Shown here one piece after another: positions 56,450 through 64,000 of a DNA stretch of 64,000 nt (positions are counted from its first letter, which is position 1; every line of letters starts with the position of its first letter). Under the pieces are notes generated by a model. The model ran no database searches and was not told the DNA's origin. It worked only from the letters and a program-made list of their open reading frames with translations. The stretch covers positions 1 to 64,000 of the forward strand of contig NZ_CAJFDC010000033.1 in the NCBI RefSeq assembly GCF_904067045.1, written 5' to 3'. The position numbers were made by a program, and so were the translations under genes. The stretch is from Pseudomonas sp. FEN. GTDB lineage: Bacteria > Pseudomonadota > Gammaproteobacteria > Pseudomonadales > Pseudomonadaceae.

Positions 56450-57078
56450 ATGGGGGAATGGTGTAAGGAATTTGTCGTCAGGGTTGTTTAGATGTGCAAG
56501 TGGGGCGATGTTTTATATCGCTTTAGTCTGGCAAGTTGTTCAGTTGAGGTAATATCAATATAGGTGGAATTTCAATTTTATTTTTTAATAAATTAAAACG
56601 CCAGGAAAAATAATTACTTGCGGATCGGCTGTTGGATGTACTCATTTAATGGATCCATTTTTGAGGGTGCTAGATAATTGGCGTCATGAAAATGTTCGTG
56701 CTGAGACGCTTGACACTGGAAAAGACTGAACTTAGTGTCGCCTCTGACAACGCCCGAGCTTGCCAAGAACTAGCTATCAAAATGCCTGTGTTTAGCCATC
56801 AGGCAGCGGCAAGATTCGTCAGGTTCCTTTCCGTAATAAACAGGCAACAAAAGTAGTGGATAAGTGGTCACTATGATCGGATGCCAACTTCCAAAAAGAC
56901 AGGAATATCATTCCTGCTCACAACACTAAGAAACCAACTAAGTCAGGCTGATCGAGTGGTCGTCTGATGTAGGGACATCTTTGCTGGTAACACCTGCTTT
57001 ATGCCTTTCACGATAACGTGCGGCTATTGGCTGCTTGTTGAGAATGAATGTCTTCATGTCCTATCGGGAGAGCCTGAC
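56450..57078. promoter_or_regulatory. AT-rich leader of the polysaccharide locus
   Basis: 629 bp, the most AT-rich stretch seen here, with runs such as TTTTATTTTTTAATAAATTA near 56575-56600. It contains GACACT...AGTGTC (56712-56739, with TTGACA at 56710-56715) and the palindrome at 56900-56916. The ribosome site GGGAG lies at 57066-57070. No gene. The composition suits silencing by MvaT/MvaU, which is inferred. Confidence 0.55.
56900..56916. promoter_or_regulatory. Perfect palindrome upstream of the membrane-fusion gene
   Basis: CAGGAAT-ATC-ATTCCTG, 7-bp arms and 3-bp spacer, 163 bp before the first gene of the locus. Candidate operator. Confidence 0.6.
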
Positions 57079-58293
57079 ATGACCGAAGAAGAGCGCACAA
57101 GGCACTTTCCATTGTCCCTGTTACCCCGTCTGGCGGGGGTGGGCATCCTGCTCTTTATCCTGTGGCTGTTGTTGTCGACCTTGTTCATGCCGTTGCTATC
57201 GACTTCGGCTACTCGAGCCATTCTCAATGCTCCGGTGATTTTGCTGACCACACCCATCGATGGTGTCGTGAGTTCCCTCGACATCAAGTCGGGAACCGCC
57301 TTTGTCCAGGGCGAGAAGCTTGCCGTGGTGGAAAATCCCCGGGCCAATCAAGACACCTTGCTGACCTTGCAAACCCGGCGCTTGAGCCTGGAGCAGGAGT
57401 TGTCGTCTTCCCTCAGTCAGTTCGAACACGACCAGCAGTACTACCAGGCACTGGAGAAAATCAGCCAGCAATACCAGACGGCTTTCCATACCCGTCAGTT
57501 ATATGGCCAGAAAGCCCTGCGCGCCGAAAGTTTCGCCGCCAGCGCGCGCTTGAAGGAGGCTGAGGAAACCGTGGAGCGCAATCTGGAGTTGTTCCGCCAG
57601 GGCGCGATCAGTGGTGCGTTGGTCGAGTCGTCGAAATCCCAGTTGGCCTCGTTGCAGGGGGCCGCGGAGACAGTCAGGTCGCAATTGGGCATCAGCAATG
57701 GCGATTTGAGCGCGGCCAATCAGCAGGTCTACCTGGATCCCGACCAGTTGCGCATGTTCGATCTCAACTCACATTTGGTCACCTTGAAGCTGAGCCTGGA
57801 CAACCAGGAGCACAATCGCTCGACAATAGAACAGGAACTGCAAAAGCTCGATGCGCTGATCGAGGCGGAAAACAGCCGGATCAAATTGATGTCCGGCTAT
57901 GACGTGGTGGCCTATTCCGCCGGGACGGTCCAGGAGGTGGTGGCCCCCCAAGGCACGCTGGTGCGCGCCGGTTCGACCCTGGTGCGCGCCACCAATTGCG
58001 GGGAAAGCTATGTCATCGCGGTATTTCCCGAGCGGGTAGCGAGCAAGATTGATCGCGACACGGTGTTGACGGTGAACATCCGTGGCCTGGATGAGCCACT
58101 GAGTGCCAAGGTCGTGCAACTGTTGTCCCATTCATCGGACCTGCAACCGGGGACTTACAGCGTGCCGTTCCCCTATGCCGAGCAGAACTCGGTGTATGTG
58201 GTCGCTACCTTTGCCGCGAATCTCAGTGACAAACAACGCAGCATGGTGTGCAAGCCCGGGCTCTGGGCCTCCGCCGAGGTCGCCGGCAAATGA
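57079..58293 (+). CDS. HlyD-family membrane-fusion protein of a polysaccharide export locus
   Basis: 404 aa. A short cytosolic N-terminus and one TM helix (residues ~15-40, LAGVGILLFILWLLLSTLFM) are followed by a barrel/lipoyl half-motif (TPIDGVVSSLDIKSGTAFVQGEKLAVVENP), a long coiled-coil hairpin (~95-260) and the second lipoyl half (VVAYSAGTVQEVVAPQGTLVRAGSTLVRAT). This is the HlyD/EmrA adaptor architecture bridging the inner membrane and an outer-membrane channel. No ABC transporter or MFS pump is adjacent; the partner is a GT2 synthase. The ATG at 57079 follows GGGAG by 8 nt. The stop overlaps the next start (ATGA). Confidence 0.88.
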   Translation: MTEEERTRHFPLSLLPRLAGVGILLFILWLLLSTLFMPLLSTSATRAILNAPVILLTTPIDGVVSSLDIKSGTAFVQGEKLAVVENPRANQDTLLTLQTRRLSLEQELSSSLSQFEHDQQYYQALEKISQQYQTAFHTRQLYGQKALRAESFAASARLKEAEETVERNLELFRQGAISGALVESSKSQLASLQGAAETVRSQLGISNGDLSAANQQVYLDPDQLRMFDLNSHLVTLKLSLDNQEHNRSTIEQELQKLDALIEAENSRIKLMSGYDVVAYSAGTVQEVVAPQGTLVRAGSTLVRATNCGESYVIAVFPERVASKIDRDTVLTVNIRGLDEPLSAKVVQLLSHSSDLQPGTYSVPFPYAEQNSVYVVATFAANLSDKQRSMVCKPGLWASAEVAGK

Positions 58294-59543
58294 GCCGCTG
58301 GCGCGTCGTGGCCTGGATGCTTGGCGGGTTGTTGCTGGGATCCGGGCAGGTGGCCTGGGCGGTGTCACCGCGCATGCAACTGGCGACGGCCACTTGTGCC
58401 GCACTGGAGCAGGCGACACGGGCCTATCCTGGTTCCGATCCGGTGCTGCTGACCAGCTATCCGGCGCTGGACGGACAGCCACCGGCGATACTGGCCCTGC
58501 GCGGGGTGGCCTTCACTTATGACAACGCCCTGGCCAGCATCGCCTTGTTTGCCTGCGGCAAGGCGCAGTCGGCCCGCAGGCTGGCCGATGCCCTGGTATT
58601 CGCAGTGGAACATGATCCCGAGTACGGCGACGGGCGCTTGCGCAATGCCTATGCGGCCGGTCCGGTCAAGGGCCGGGTCATGGGCTTGTCAGGGTATTGG
58701 AGCACTGAGCGCAACGCCTGGAGCCAGGATGCCTATCAGGTCGGCAGTGCCACCGGCAATCAGGCCTGGGGGGCGCTCGCGCTGCTGGAGGCTTTCCGCC
58801 AGACCGCCGAGCCGTCCTACCTTGATGCGGCCCGCCGGGTGCTGCGCTGGGTCCAGCAGAACACTTACGACAATCAGGCACCTGCGGGTTTCAGCGGTGG
58901 CGTCTATGGCTACCTGAATCGGCAGGTCCGGCAAGGCTGGAAGTCCACCGAGCATAATGTCGACCTGGTGGCCGCCTGGACCGCGCTCGACCAGCTGTCG
59001 ACGGACGCGGATGCTCGGCTCCAGGCGCAGGTTGCCCGGCGCTTCGTGCAGAGTCAGTGGGATGAGTGGGAAGGGCGTTTCCTGATTGGCACGGGAGAAG
59101 ACGGCCAAACCTCGGATCGCCTGCGCTCAGGGCTGGATGCGCAGCTCTGGCCGTTGCTGGCGGTCCCCGAGCCACCGCCGGACTGGCGTCGGGTGTTTGC
59201 TTTTATTGACCAAAGCCACCGTTTTGCCGACGGCTACGGCTTCAACCGCAACCCCGACGGGGTCTGGACCGAGGGCACCGCCCAGGCCGCGGCAGTCGCG
59301 CGCCTGAGTGGTTTGCCCGACAGGGCCCGACCTTTGTGGGCGGTACTGCTGGCGCTGCAGGCCGGTCACGGTTGGCTGCTGGCGACGCCGCAGGCGCAAA
59401 TCAGCACCGGCCTGGCCATCGGCCCGGACTCGCCGAACAACGATTTCTTCTACTACCACCTGCCTCATCTGGGCGCCACGGCATGGGCCGCTATCGCGGC
59501 CACCGGCGTCAACCCCTTTACCGGCTCTCAGGAGGCTGACTGA
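58290..59543 (+). CDS. Secreted alpha-barrel glycosidase-like protein
   Basis: 417 aa. A signal peptide (residues 1-~24, WMLGGLLLGSGQVAWA) directs it to the periplasm. Repeating helical pairs with aromatic and acidic residues (TYDNALASIALFACGKAQSA, VFAVEHDPEYGDGRLRNAY, GNQAWGALALLEAFRQTAEP, KSTEHNVDLVAAWTALDQL, WTEGTAQAAAVARLSG) look like an (alpha/alpha)6 barrel of glycosidase type, similar in role to BcsZ. No specific GH family is recognised, so substrate and catalysis are unknown. Translation is coupled to the preceding adaptor (ATGA). Confidence 0.75.
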   Translation: MSRWRVVAWMLGGLLLGSGQVAWAVSPRMQLATATCAALEQATRAYPGSDPVLLTSYPALDGQPPAILALRGVAFTYDNALASIALFACGKAQSARRLADALVFAVEHDPEYGDGRLRNAYAAGPVKGRVMGLSGYWSTERNAWSQDAYQVGSATGNQAWGALALLEAFRQTAEPSYLDAARRVLRWVQQNTYDNQAPAGFSGGVYGYLNRQVRQGWKSTEHNVDLVAAWTALDQLSTDADARLQAQVARRFVQSQWDEWEGRFLIGTGEDGQTSDRLRSGLDAQLWPLLAVPEPPPDWRRVFAFIDQSHRFADGYGFNRNPDGVWTEGTAQAAAVARLSGLPDRARPLWAVLLALQAGHGWLLATPQAQISTGLAIGPDSPNNDFFYYHLPHLGATAWAAIAATGVNPFTGSQEAD

Positions 59544-59544
59544 T

Positions 59545-61692
59545 ATGCAGGCACTGGACGCGTTGCAGCTTGTGCAAATCAATTTCTGGACCCTGGCGCT
59601 GGTCATTCTCTTCAGTTGCCTGACCCGGCGTGAGCAATGGGGTGCCCGAGCCGGCTTTGGTGCGATCACCGCCGTGCTGCTGATCAATTACGCCGCCTGG
59701 CGCATCCGCGACACCTTGCCCGACAGCCAGAGTGGATTTGCCGCGGTATGGGCCTATGCCTTTTTGTTTTTCGAGATGATGGCCATTGGTTATACGCTGT
59801 TCTCCATTATCGTCATGCTCTGTCGCAGCGATCACCGCGCCAGTGCCGATGCCGGCGAGCGCCGCTTGCGAGCGGCCGGGCGCGCCGTGCCGGCAGTGGA
59901 TGTGTTTATCGCCACCTACAACGAAGGCCTGGAGATCCTGGAGAAAACCATTATTGCCGCCCAGGCCATCGATTACCCCAACTTCACTGTCTGGGTGCTG
60001 GACGATACCCGGCGCGACTGGTTGCGCGACTATTGCGCCGAGGCCGGCGTGCAATACGCCAGGCGTGCGGACAATACCCACGCCAAGGCCGGTAATCTGA
60101 ACAATGGGCTGCGCCAGTCGGCAGCCAGCAGCAATGCGCCGTACATCCTGGTGCTGGACGCCGACTTCGCCGCCCAGCGACCGATCCTGATGCGCATCCT
60201 GGGGTTGTTCGACGACCCACGGGTGGGCCTGGTGCAGACCCCGCAGTTCTACTACAACCCGGATCCGATCCAGCACAACCTTGGCTCGTCCGACTGCTGG
60301 GTGGACGAGCAACGAGTTTTCTTCGATGTCTTCCAGCCGGCCAAGGACGGCTGGGACGCGGCGTTTTGCGTGGGTACCTCCTTTGTGGTGCGGCGCGACC
60401 TGATTACCCGTATCGGTGGGTTCCCCACCGGTTCGGTCTGCGAGGACATCTACACCACCTGCCGGCTGCTGCAACAAGGCTATGTGACCCGCTGGCTCAA
60501 TGAGCGGCTGTCCATCGGCTTATCGGCCGAGGGCTTGACCGAATACATCAACCAACGCGCGCGCTGGTGCTTGGGAACCATTCAGGTCGCGCTGTTGAAG
60601 GAGGGGCCGCTGCGCGGCGGTGGCTACCGTCTCAATGACCGCATGCATTATCTGCACGGTCTGATGCACTGGTTCTCCAAGCCTTTCATCCTGATGCTGC
60701 TGGTGTCACCGGTGCTCTACTGGTACTTCGGCATTGCCGGGTTCTATGCCAAACCCGTGGATTTCCTGGCCTTTGGCATGCCGGCACTGATCGCCTTCTG
60801 GGGGTATGGCACCTGGGTCACGGCACGGCGAACCTTGCCGGTGTTCACCGAAGTCACGCAGATCGTCGCGTCCCTGGCGGTCACCGCGACGATTGCCAGT
60901 GCAATGATTCGTCCGTTCGGCCGTCCTTTCAAGGTGACCGCCAAGGGCCTCGACCGCACCCGCACGTTGATCCACTGGAAGCTGTTCGGGTTCTTTCTGG
61001 CCTTGATCCTGTTCTCCCAGGTGGGTGCGTTCACCGCCATTGCCACGGCTGCGGCCTTCGACGGCAACATGTTGTTCAACCTGTGCTGGACCGTGGTCGC
61101 GCTGATCTACAACCTGGCAACGCTGGTAGCCTGCGTTGACCGACCGCGGTTGCATGGCGAGGAACGCTTTCCCTTCGATGAAGCCACGGGCTTGCGCCTG
61201 GGGACGAAAACCTTTGCGGCGCGTCTGGTGGATGTTTCAGTCAGCGGGGCGTCCTTGTCTTGCAGCTTGGCCGCCTCGATCAAGCCGGGTGTCCGTGGGC
61301 AATTGTGGATCCGCTCGCTCGGATGGCTGGGCGTCGAGGTCATGCGCAACCAGGGGGACGATCGCCTGGGGTTGCGTTTTGTCGACCTTGATGAAGGGCT
61401 GCGCCAGCGTCTTATTGCCCGGCTGTTCAGTGACGCCAGCGTCAACGTGGCCAGCCAGGCGGCGCCGGCCATGGCCTTTGGCACCTTGTTGCGCCGTTCG
61501 CTGTTGGGTGAGCGACGTTCACGGCCGTCGTTCTCGCGGCCATCCAGGGTGCCGTCATATGAAGCGCTGGCGCGTTATCGACCGGCTGCCGTGCGTTTGC
61601 CTGAACCGTCCCTGTCACGGGTGGCCGGGGCCCGTGGTGGCCTGTGGGATGCCCTGGTTTCACCCTTGCGAGCCTTGTTGGGTTTGCGTTGA
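59545..61692 (+). CDS. Cellulose-synthase-like GT2 with PilZ-like domain
   Basis: 715 aa processive glycosyltransferase. N-terminal TM helices (residues ~8-95), GT2 domain with D153/D154 (LDDTRRDW), DxD D205/D207 (LDADF), E300-D301 (CEDIYTTC) and Q337-x-x-R-W (QRARW), then four C-terminal TM helices (~370-530). The BcsA catalytic set is complete. A C-terminal PilZ-like domain follows: D563-x-S-x-x-G568 (DVSVSG) is intact, but the upstream arginine motif is stretched (RPRLHGEERF instead of RxxxR). A ~100-residue basic tail ends the protein. It probably polymerises and extrudes a beta-glucan-like chain; sugar and linkage are unknown. AGGAGG precedes the ATG. Confidence 0.88.
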   Translation: MQALDALQLVQINFWTLALVILFSCLTRREQWGARAGFGAITAVLLINYAAWRIRDTLPDSQSGFAAVWAYAFLFFEMMAIGYTLFSIIVMLCRSDHRASADAGERRLRAAGRAVPAVDVFIATYNEGLEILEKTIIAAQAIDYPNFTVWVLDDTRRDWLRDYCAEAGVQYARRADNTHAKAGNLNNGLRQSAASSNAPYILVLDADFAAQRPILMRILGLFDDPRVGLVQTPQFYYNPDPIQHNLGSSDCWVDEQRVFFDVFQPAKDGWDAAFCVGTSFVVRRDLITRIGGFPTGSVCEDIYTTCRLLQQGYVTRWLNERLSIGLSAEGLTEYINQRARWCLGTIQVALLKEGPLRGGGYRLNDRMHYLHGLMHWFSKPFILMLLVSPVLYWYFGIAGFYAKPVDFLAFGMPALIAFWGYGTWVTARRTLPVFTEVTQIVASLAVTATIASAMIRPFGRPFKVTAKGLDRTRTLIHWKLFGFFLALILFSQVGAFTAIATAAAFDGNMLFNLCWTVVALIYNLATLVACVDRPRLHGEERFPFDEATGLRLGTKTFAARLVDVSVSGASLSCSLAASIKPGVRGQLWIRSLGWLGVEVMRNQGDDRLGLRFVDLDEGLRQRLIARLFSDASVNVASQAAPAMAFGTLLRRSLLGERRSRPSFSRPSRVPSYEALARYRPAAVRLPEPSLSRVAGARGGLWDALVSPLRALLGLR

Positions 61693-61704
61693 TAGAGGTG
61701 GATC

Positions 61705-63147
61705 ATGAACCGTTGCCTACCTTCGACTTGTCTGATGTCCCTGTTTTTGCTCAGCGCTTGTTCGCTGGAACCGGCCTACGAAAAACCCGATGCGCCGATC
61801 GACAAGCAATGGCCGGCCAGCTCGGCAGGCTCCTGCTGTTCGGCCAGGGAGGCGTTCGATCACGACTGGCATGGGTTTATCGTCGATCAGCGGCTGCGTT
61901 CGCTGATCGAGCTGGCGTTGGACAACAATCGCGGCCTGCGTCAGTTCGCCGCCAGCGTGGAAGAGGCCCGGGCCGGCTATGCCAGTGCGCAGTCGGCGTT
62001 GTTTCCCTCGATCGGCATCGATACCTACGCCGGGCGCAGCAAGTTGCCGCCGCTGGTGCGCACGCCGGGAGGCGGGGACAGTGCGGGCAGCATCGCCAAC
62101 ACCTTCCAGGCGACGGCCGGCTTTACCTCCTACGAGCTGGATCTGTTCGGACGCATACGTAGCCAGAGAAGCGCTGCCGGCGCTCGTTTCGAAGCCTCCG
62201 AGGCGGATTATCAGACGGCTCGGCTGGCGCTGATCGGGGAGGTCGCGAGCACCTGGTTGAGCCTCAAGGCCAATCAGAACCTGCTGGATCTGGCTCAGAC
62301 CACCTACGAGGCCCAGAACAACTACGGGCAGTTACTGCGCAAGAGCTACAACCTGGGTTCCAGCGCGCAGATCGATGTGCATCAGGCCGATGCGCAAACC
62401 AATACCGCGGCGGTGCAGATCAACACCTATCGCATGCAAGTGGCGCAGAACATGAACGCCTTGCGGGTCCTGGTGGGGCAGCCGGTGCCCGCCGCCCTGC
62501 TGCCCAGCGGGGTGTTGGGCGAGTCCCTGGCCACCGCCGATGTACCGGCCGGGCTGCCTTCGTCACTGATGGAGCGGCGCCCCGACATCATGGCGGCCGA
62601 AGCTTTGCTGCGTGCGGCCAATGCGGACATTGGCGCGGCGCGCAGCGCCTACTTCCCGAGCTTTTCCCTGACTTCGGCGCTGGGCAGCTTGAGTGGCGAT
62701 TTTTCCCGCTTGCTCAGCGCCCCGGCGCAGTTCTGGTCGACCGCCCTGAGCGGTTCCCTGACGCTGATCGACGGTGGTGCCCGACGGGCTCGGGTGGATG
62801 CGGCGCATGCGCGATTCGATGGCCGGACCGCGGCCTATGAGGCGACGGTGCAGAATGCCTTTCGCGAGGCGGCCGATGCGCTCAATGCCCGTCAGGAGAT
62901 GCTCGTCCAGGTCGCGGCGCAGAAGCGTCTGGTGGAGGATTACCAGGAGGCCTATCGACAGTCGCGCTTGCGTTTCGAGGCGGGCATGGACAGCTATTTC
63001 TCGACGATGGATGCCCATCGTTCGCTGTTCGAGGCGCAGCAGAAATGGTCGCAACTGGAACTGGCGCGGGAGATCAATCAGGTGAACCTGTACAAGGCCC
63101 TGGGAGGGGGGTGGAGCCAGTCGTTGAAGGTCGCCGATAAGCGCTGA
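61705..63147 (+). CDS. NodT/OprM-type outer-membrane lipoprotein channel
   Basis: 480 aa. A lipoprotein signal with lipobox LSAC and Cys19 precedes two OEP repeats (residues ~70-260 and ~280-470; IELALDNNRGLRQFAASVEEA, ERRPDIMAAEALLRAANADI). This is the outer-membrane factor family of RND and type I export systems, here following a synthase instead of a pump. It starts 12 bp after the GT2 stop with GAGGTG upstream. It is probably the exit channel for the polymer together with the membrane-fusion protein. Confidence 0.9.
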   Translation: MNRCLPSTCLMSLFLLSACSLEPAYEKPDAPIDKQWPASSAGSCCSAREAFDHDWHGFIVDQRLRSLIELALDNNRGLRQFAASVEEARAGYASAQSALFPSIGIDTYAGRSKLPPLVRTPGGGDSAGSIANTFQATAGFTSYELDLFGRIRSQRSAAGARFEASEADYQTARLALIGEVASTWLSLKANQNLLDLAQTTYEAQNNYGQLLRKSYNLGSSAQIDVHQADAQTNTAAVQINTYRMQVAQNMNALRVLVGQPVPAALLPSGVLGESLATADVPAGLPSSLMERRPDIMAAEALLRAANADIGAARSAYFPSFSLTSALGSLSGDFSRLLSAPAQFWSTALSGSLTLIDGGARRARVDAAHARFDGRTAAYEATVQNAFREAADALNARQEMLVQVAAQKRLVEDYQEAYRQSRLRFEAGMDSYFSTMDAHRSLFEAQQKWSQLELAREINQVNLYKALGGGWSQSLKVADKR

Positions 63148-63261
63148 TGACGACGGGCAAGCCCGGGTCTGACTTGGCAAACCGCGCGTCGCGTCCATGC
63201 CGCGCGCGGTGTGAACAGCCAGCGCCCGTGCAGGCGCCGGCTGGCTGGCGAAGGCGTCTGC

Positions 63262-64000
63262 TCAGCCGCGGCTGGACACTGCCATCTGTGCGGTGCGCAG
63301 TTCGTGCTTGTTGCCACGGAACAACACCAGGGTCGCGATCAAGCCCAGTACTGCCGCGGCGCTGAGCCAGATGCCCGGTGCCGCCTTGTTGTCCAGCACG
63401 TGGATCAGGTAGGTGCAGACCGCCGGGGTAAAGCCGCCGAAGGTCGCTGTCGCCAGGCTGTAGGCCAGGGAGAAACCGGTGGTCCGCACATCGACCGGCA
63501 TGATCTCGGTCAGGGCCACCACCATGGCGCCGTTGTAGGAGCCATAGAGGAACGACAGCCACAGCAAGGCAATCAGCAGGTGACTGAAGCTCGGGGCCGA
63601 CACCAGCCAGGACAGCACTGGATACGCGGTGAGGATCGCCAGGATGGTTGCCGCCAGCAGCAGCGGTTTACGCCCGATCTTGTCGGACAGCGCACCCATG
63701 ACCGGCAGCCAGAAGAAGTTCGACAGGCCGACGCACACGGTCACCAGCAGGGCATCGAAGTCCGACAGGTGCAGTTCGGCCTTGCCGAAGGTCGGGGTGT
63801 AGGCGGTGATCAGGTAGAAGGACACGGTGGTCATGATCACCAGGGCCATGCCCGCCAGCACCAGGCCGAAATTCTGGCCGATCGAGCGCATCACTTCCGA
63901 CAAGCTCGGACGATGTTTGCGGGCCTGGAACTCCGGGGTTTCTTCCAGCGAGCGACGGATGATGAAAATCGCCGGAACGATCATGCAGCCGACCAGGAAC
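63262..64000 (-). CDS. MFS transporter (metabolite:H+ symporter type), partial
   Basis: C-terminal ~246 residues; the 5' part lies beyond the window. About seven TM helices remain. SDKIGRKPLLLAATI is the MFS loop 8-9 signature, and FSLAYSLATATFGGFTPAVCTYLI resembles the metabolite:H+ symporter subfamily that carries citrate, proline or dicarboxylates. The cytosolic central loop (RRSLEETPEFQARKH) is at the window edge. Substrate undetermined. It converges with the polysaccharide locus. Confidence 0.9.
   Translation of the reverse strand, partial: FLVGCMIVPAIFIIRRSLEETPEFQARKHRPSLSEVMRSIGQNFGLVLAGMALVIMTTVSFYLITAYTPTFGKAELHLSDFDALLVTVCVGLSNFFWLPVMGALSDKIGRKPLLLAATILAILTAYPVLSWLVSAPSFSHLLIALLWLSFLYGSYNGAMVVALTEIMPVDVRTTGFSLAYSLATATFGGFTPAVCTYLIHVLDNKAAPGIWLSAAAVLGLIATLVLFRGNKHELRTAQMAVSSRG

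Noticed and set aside
57079..63147. Antibiotic efflux system of RND or EmrAB type
   Set aside because: Adaptor and channel families fit, but no RND or MFS pump lies between them; a cellulose-synthase-like GT2 does.

Overview
The window is a piece of a Pseudomonas chromosome, most like the P. fluorescens lineage. The evidence is the high GC content, the gene order, and an almost complete run of genes matching the P. aeruginosa slt-uup-fadBA-topA-sulA-lexA-psrA-nagZ-mfd-gap segment. Most genes are ordinary core genes. The accessory parts are the left edge, the exopolysaccharide loci and the AT-rich intergenic stretches.

Layout. 1-1.6 kb: a tyrosine recombinase at what looks like the right end of an integrated element, 128 bp from the 5' end of the 4.5S SRP RNA gene (ffs). 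1.7-5.8 kb: a secreted PEBP-family protein with an AraC regulator, an XRE regulator and a PAS-GGDEF-EAL protein. 6-9.3 kb: dnaX-ybaB-recR. 9.9-25 kb (minus strand): a 12-gene psl-type exopolysaccharide operon in the order pslA-B-D-E-F-G-H-I-J-acetyltransferase-K-C. pslC lies at the end instead of after pslB, and an acetyltransferase sits between pslJ and pslK. 25.4-29.4 kb: a NarL-type two-component pair, an orphan Hpt-like protein and CheV. 29.5-35.7 kb: a MOSC protein, soluble lytic transglycosylase, the ABC-F protein Uup, a universal stress protein and a small membrane protein. 36-43.6 kb: fadBA, a DUF1653 protein, topA and two conserved small genes. 43.7-47.7 kb: sulA/lexA divergent from psrA, then nagZ and a methylthioinosine phosphorylase. 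47.8-56.4 kb: an SNF2 helicase with a SWIM zinc motif, csiV, mfd and a long-form GAPDH. 57.1-63.1 kb: a four-gene locus described below. 63.3-64 kb: the C-terminal part of an MFS transporter that runs off the window.

The best candidate for an undescribed system is the locus at 57079-63147. It encodes a membrane-fusion protein, a secreted protein that looks like an alpha-barrel glycosidase, a cellulose-synthase-like GT2 with a C-terminal PilZ-like domain, and a NodT/OprM-type outer-membrane lipoprotein channel. It resembles a bcs operon in which BcsB and BcsC have been replaced by efflux-type parts. An AT-rich leader of about 630 bp with several inverted repeats precedes it. I infer c-di-GMP-linked synthesis and export of a glucan-like polymer; the product is unknown.

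Regulation visible in the sequence: two LexA boxes before lexA-sulA; matching double PsrA-type operators, with the same 13-bp offset, before psrA and fadBA; an RsmA-like GGA motif and a hairpin in the pslA leader; clear terminators after uup, fadA, topA and gap; and dispersed REP-like repeats. Gene names rest on motif, length and synteny recognition. No database search was run.
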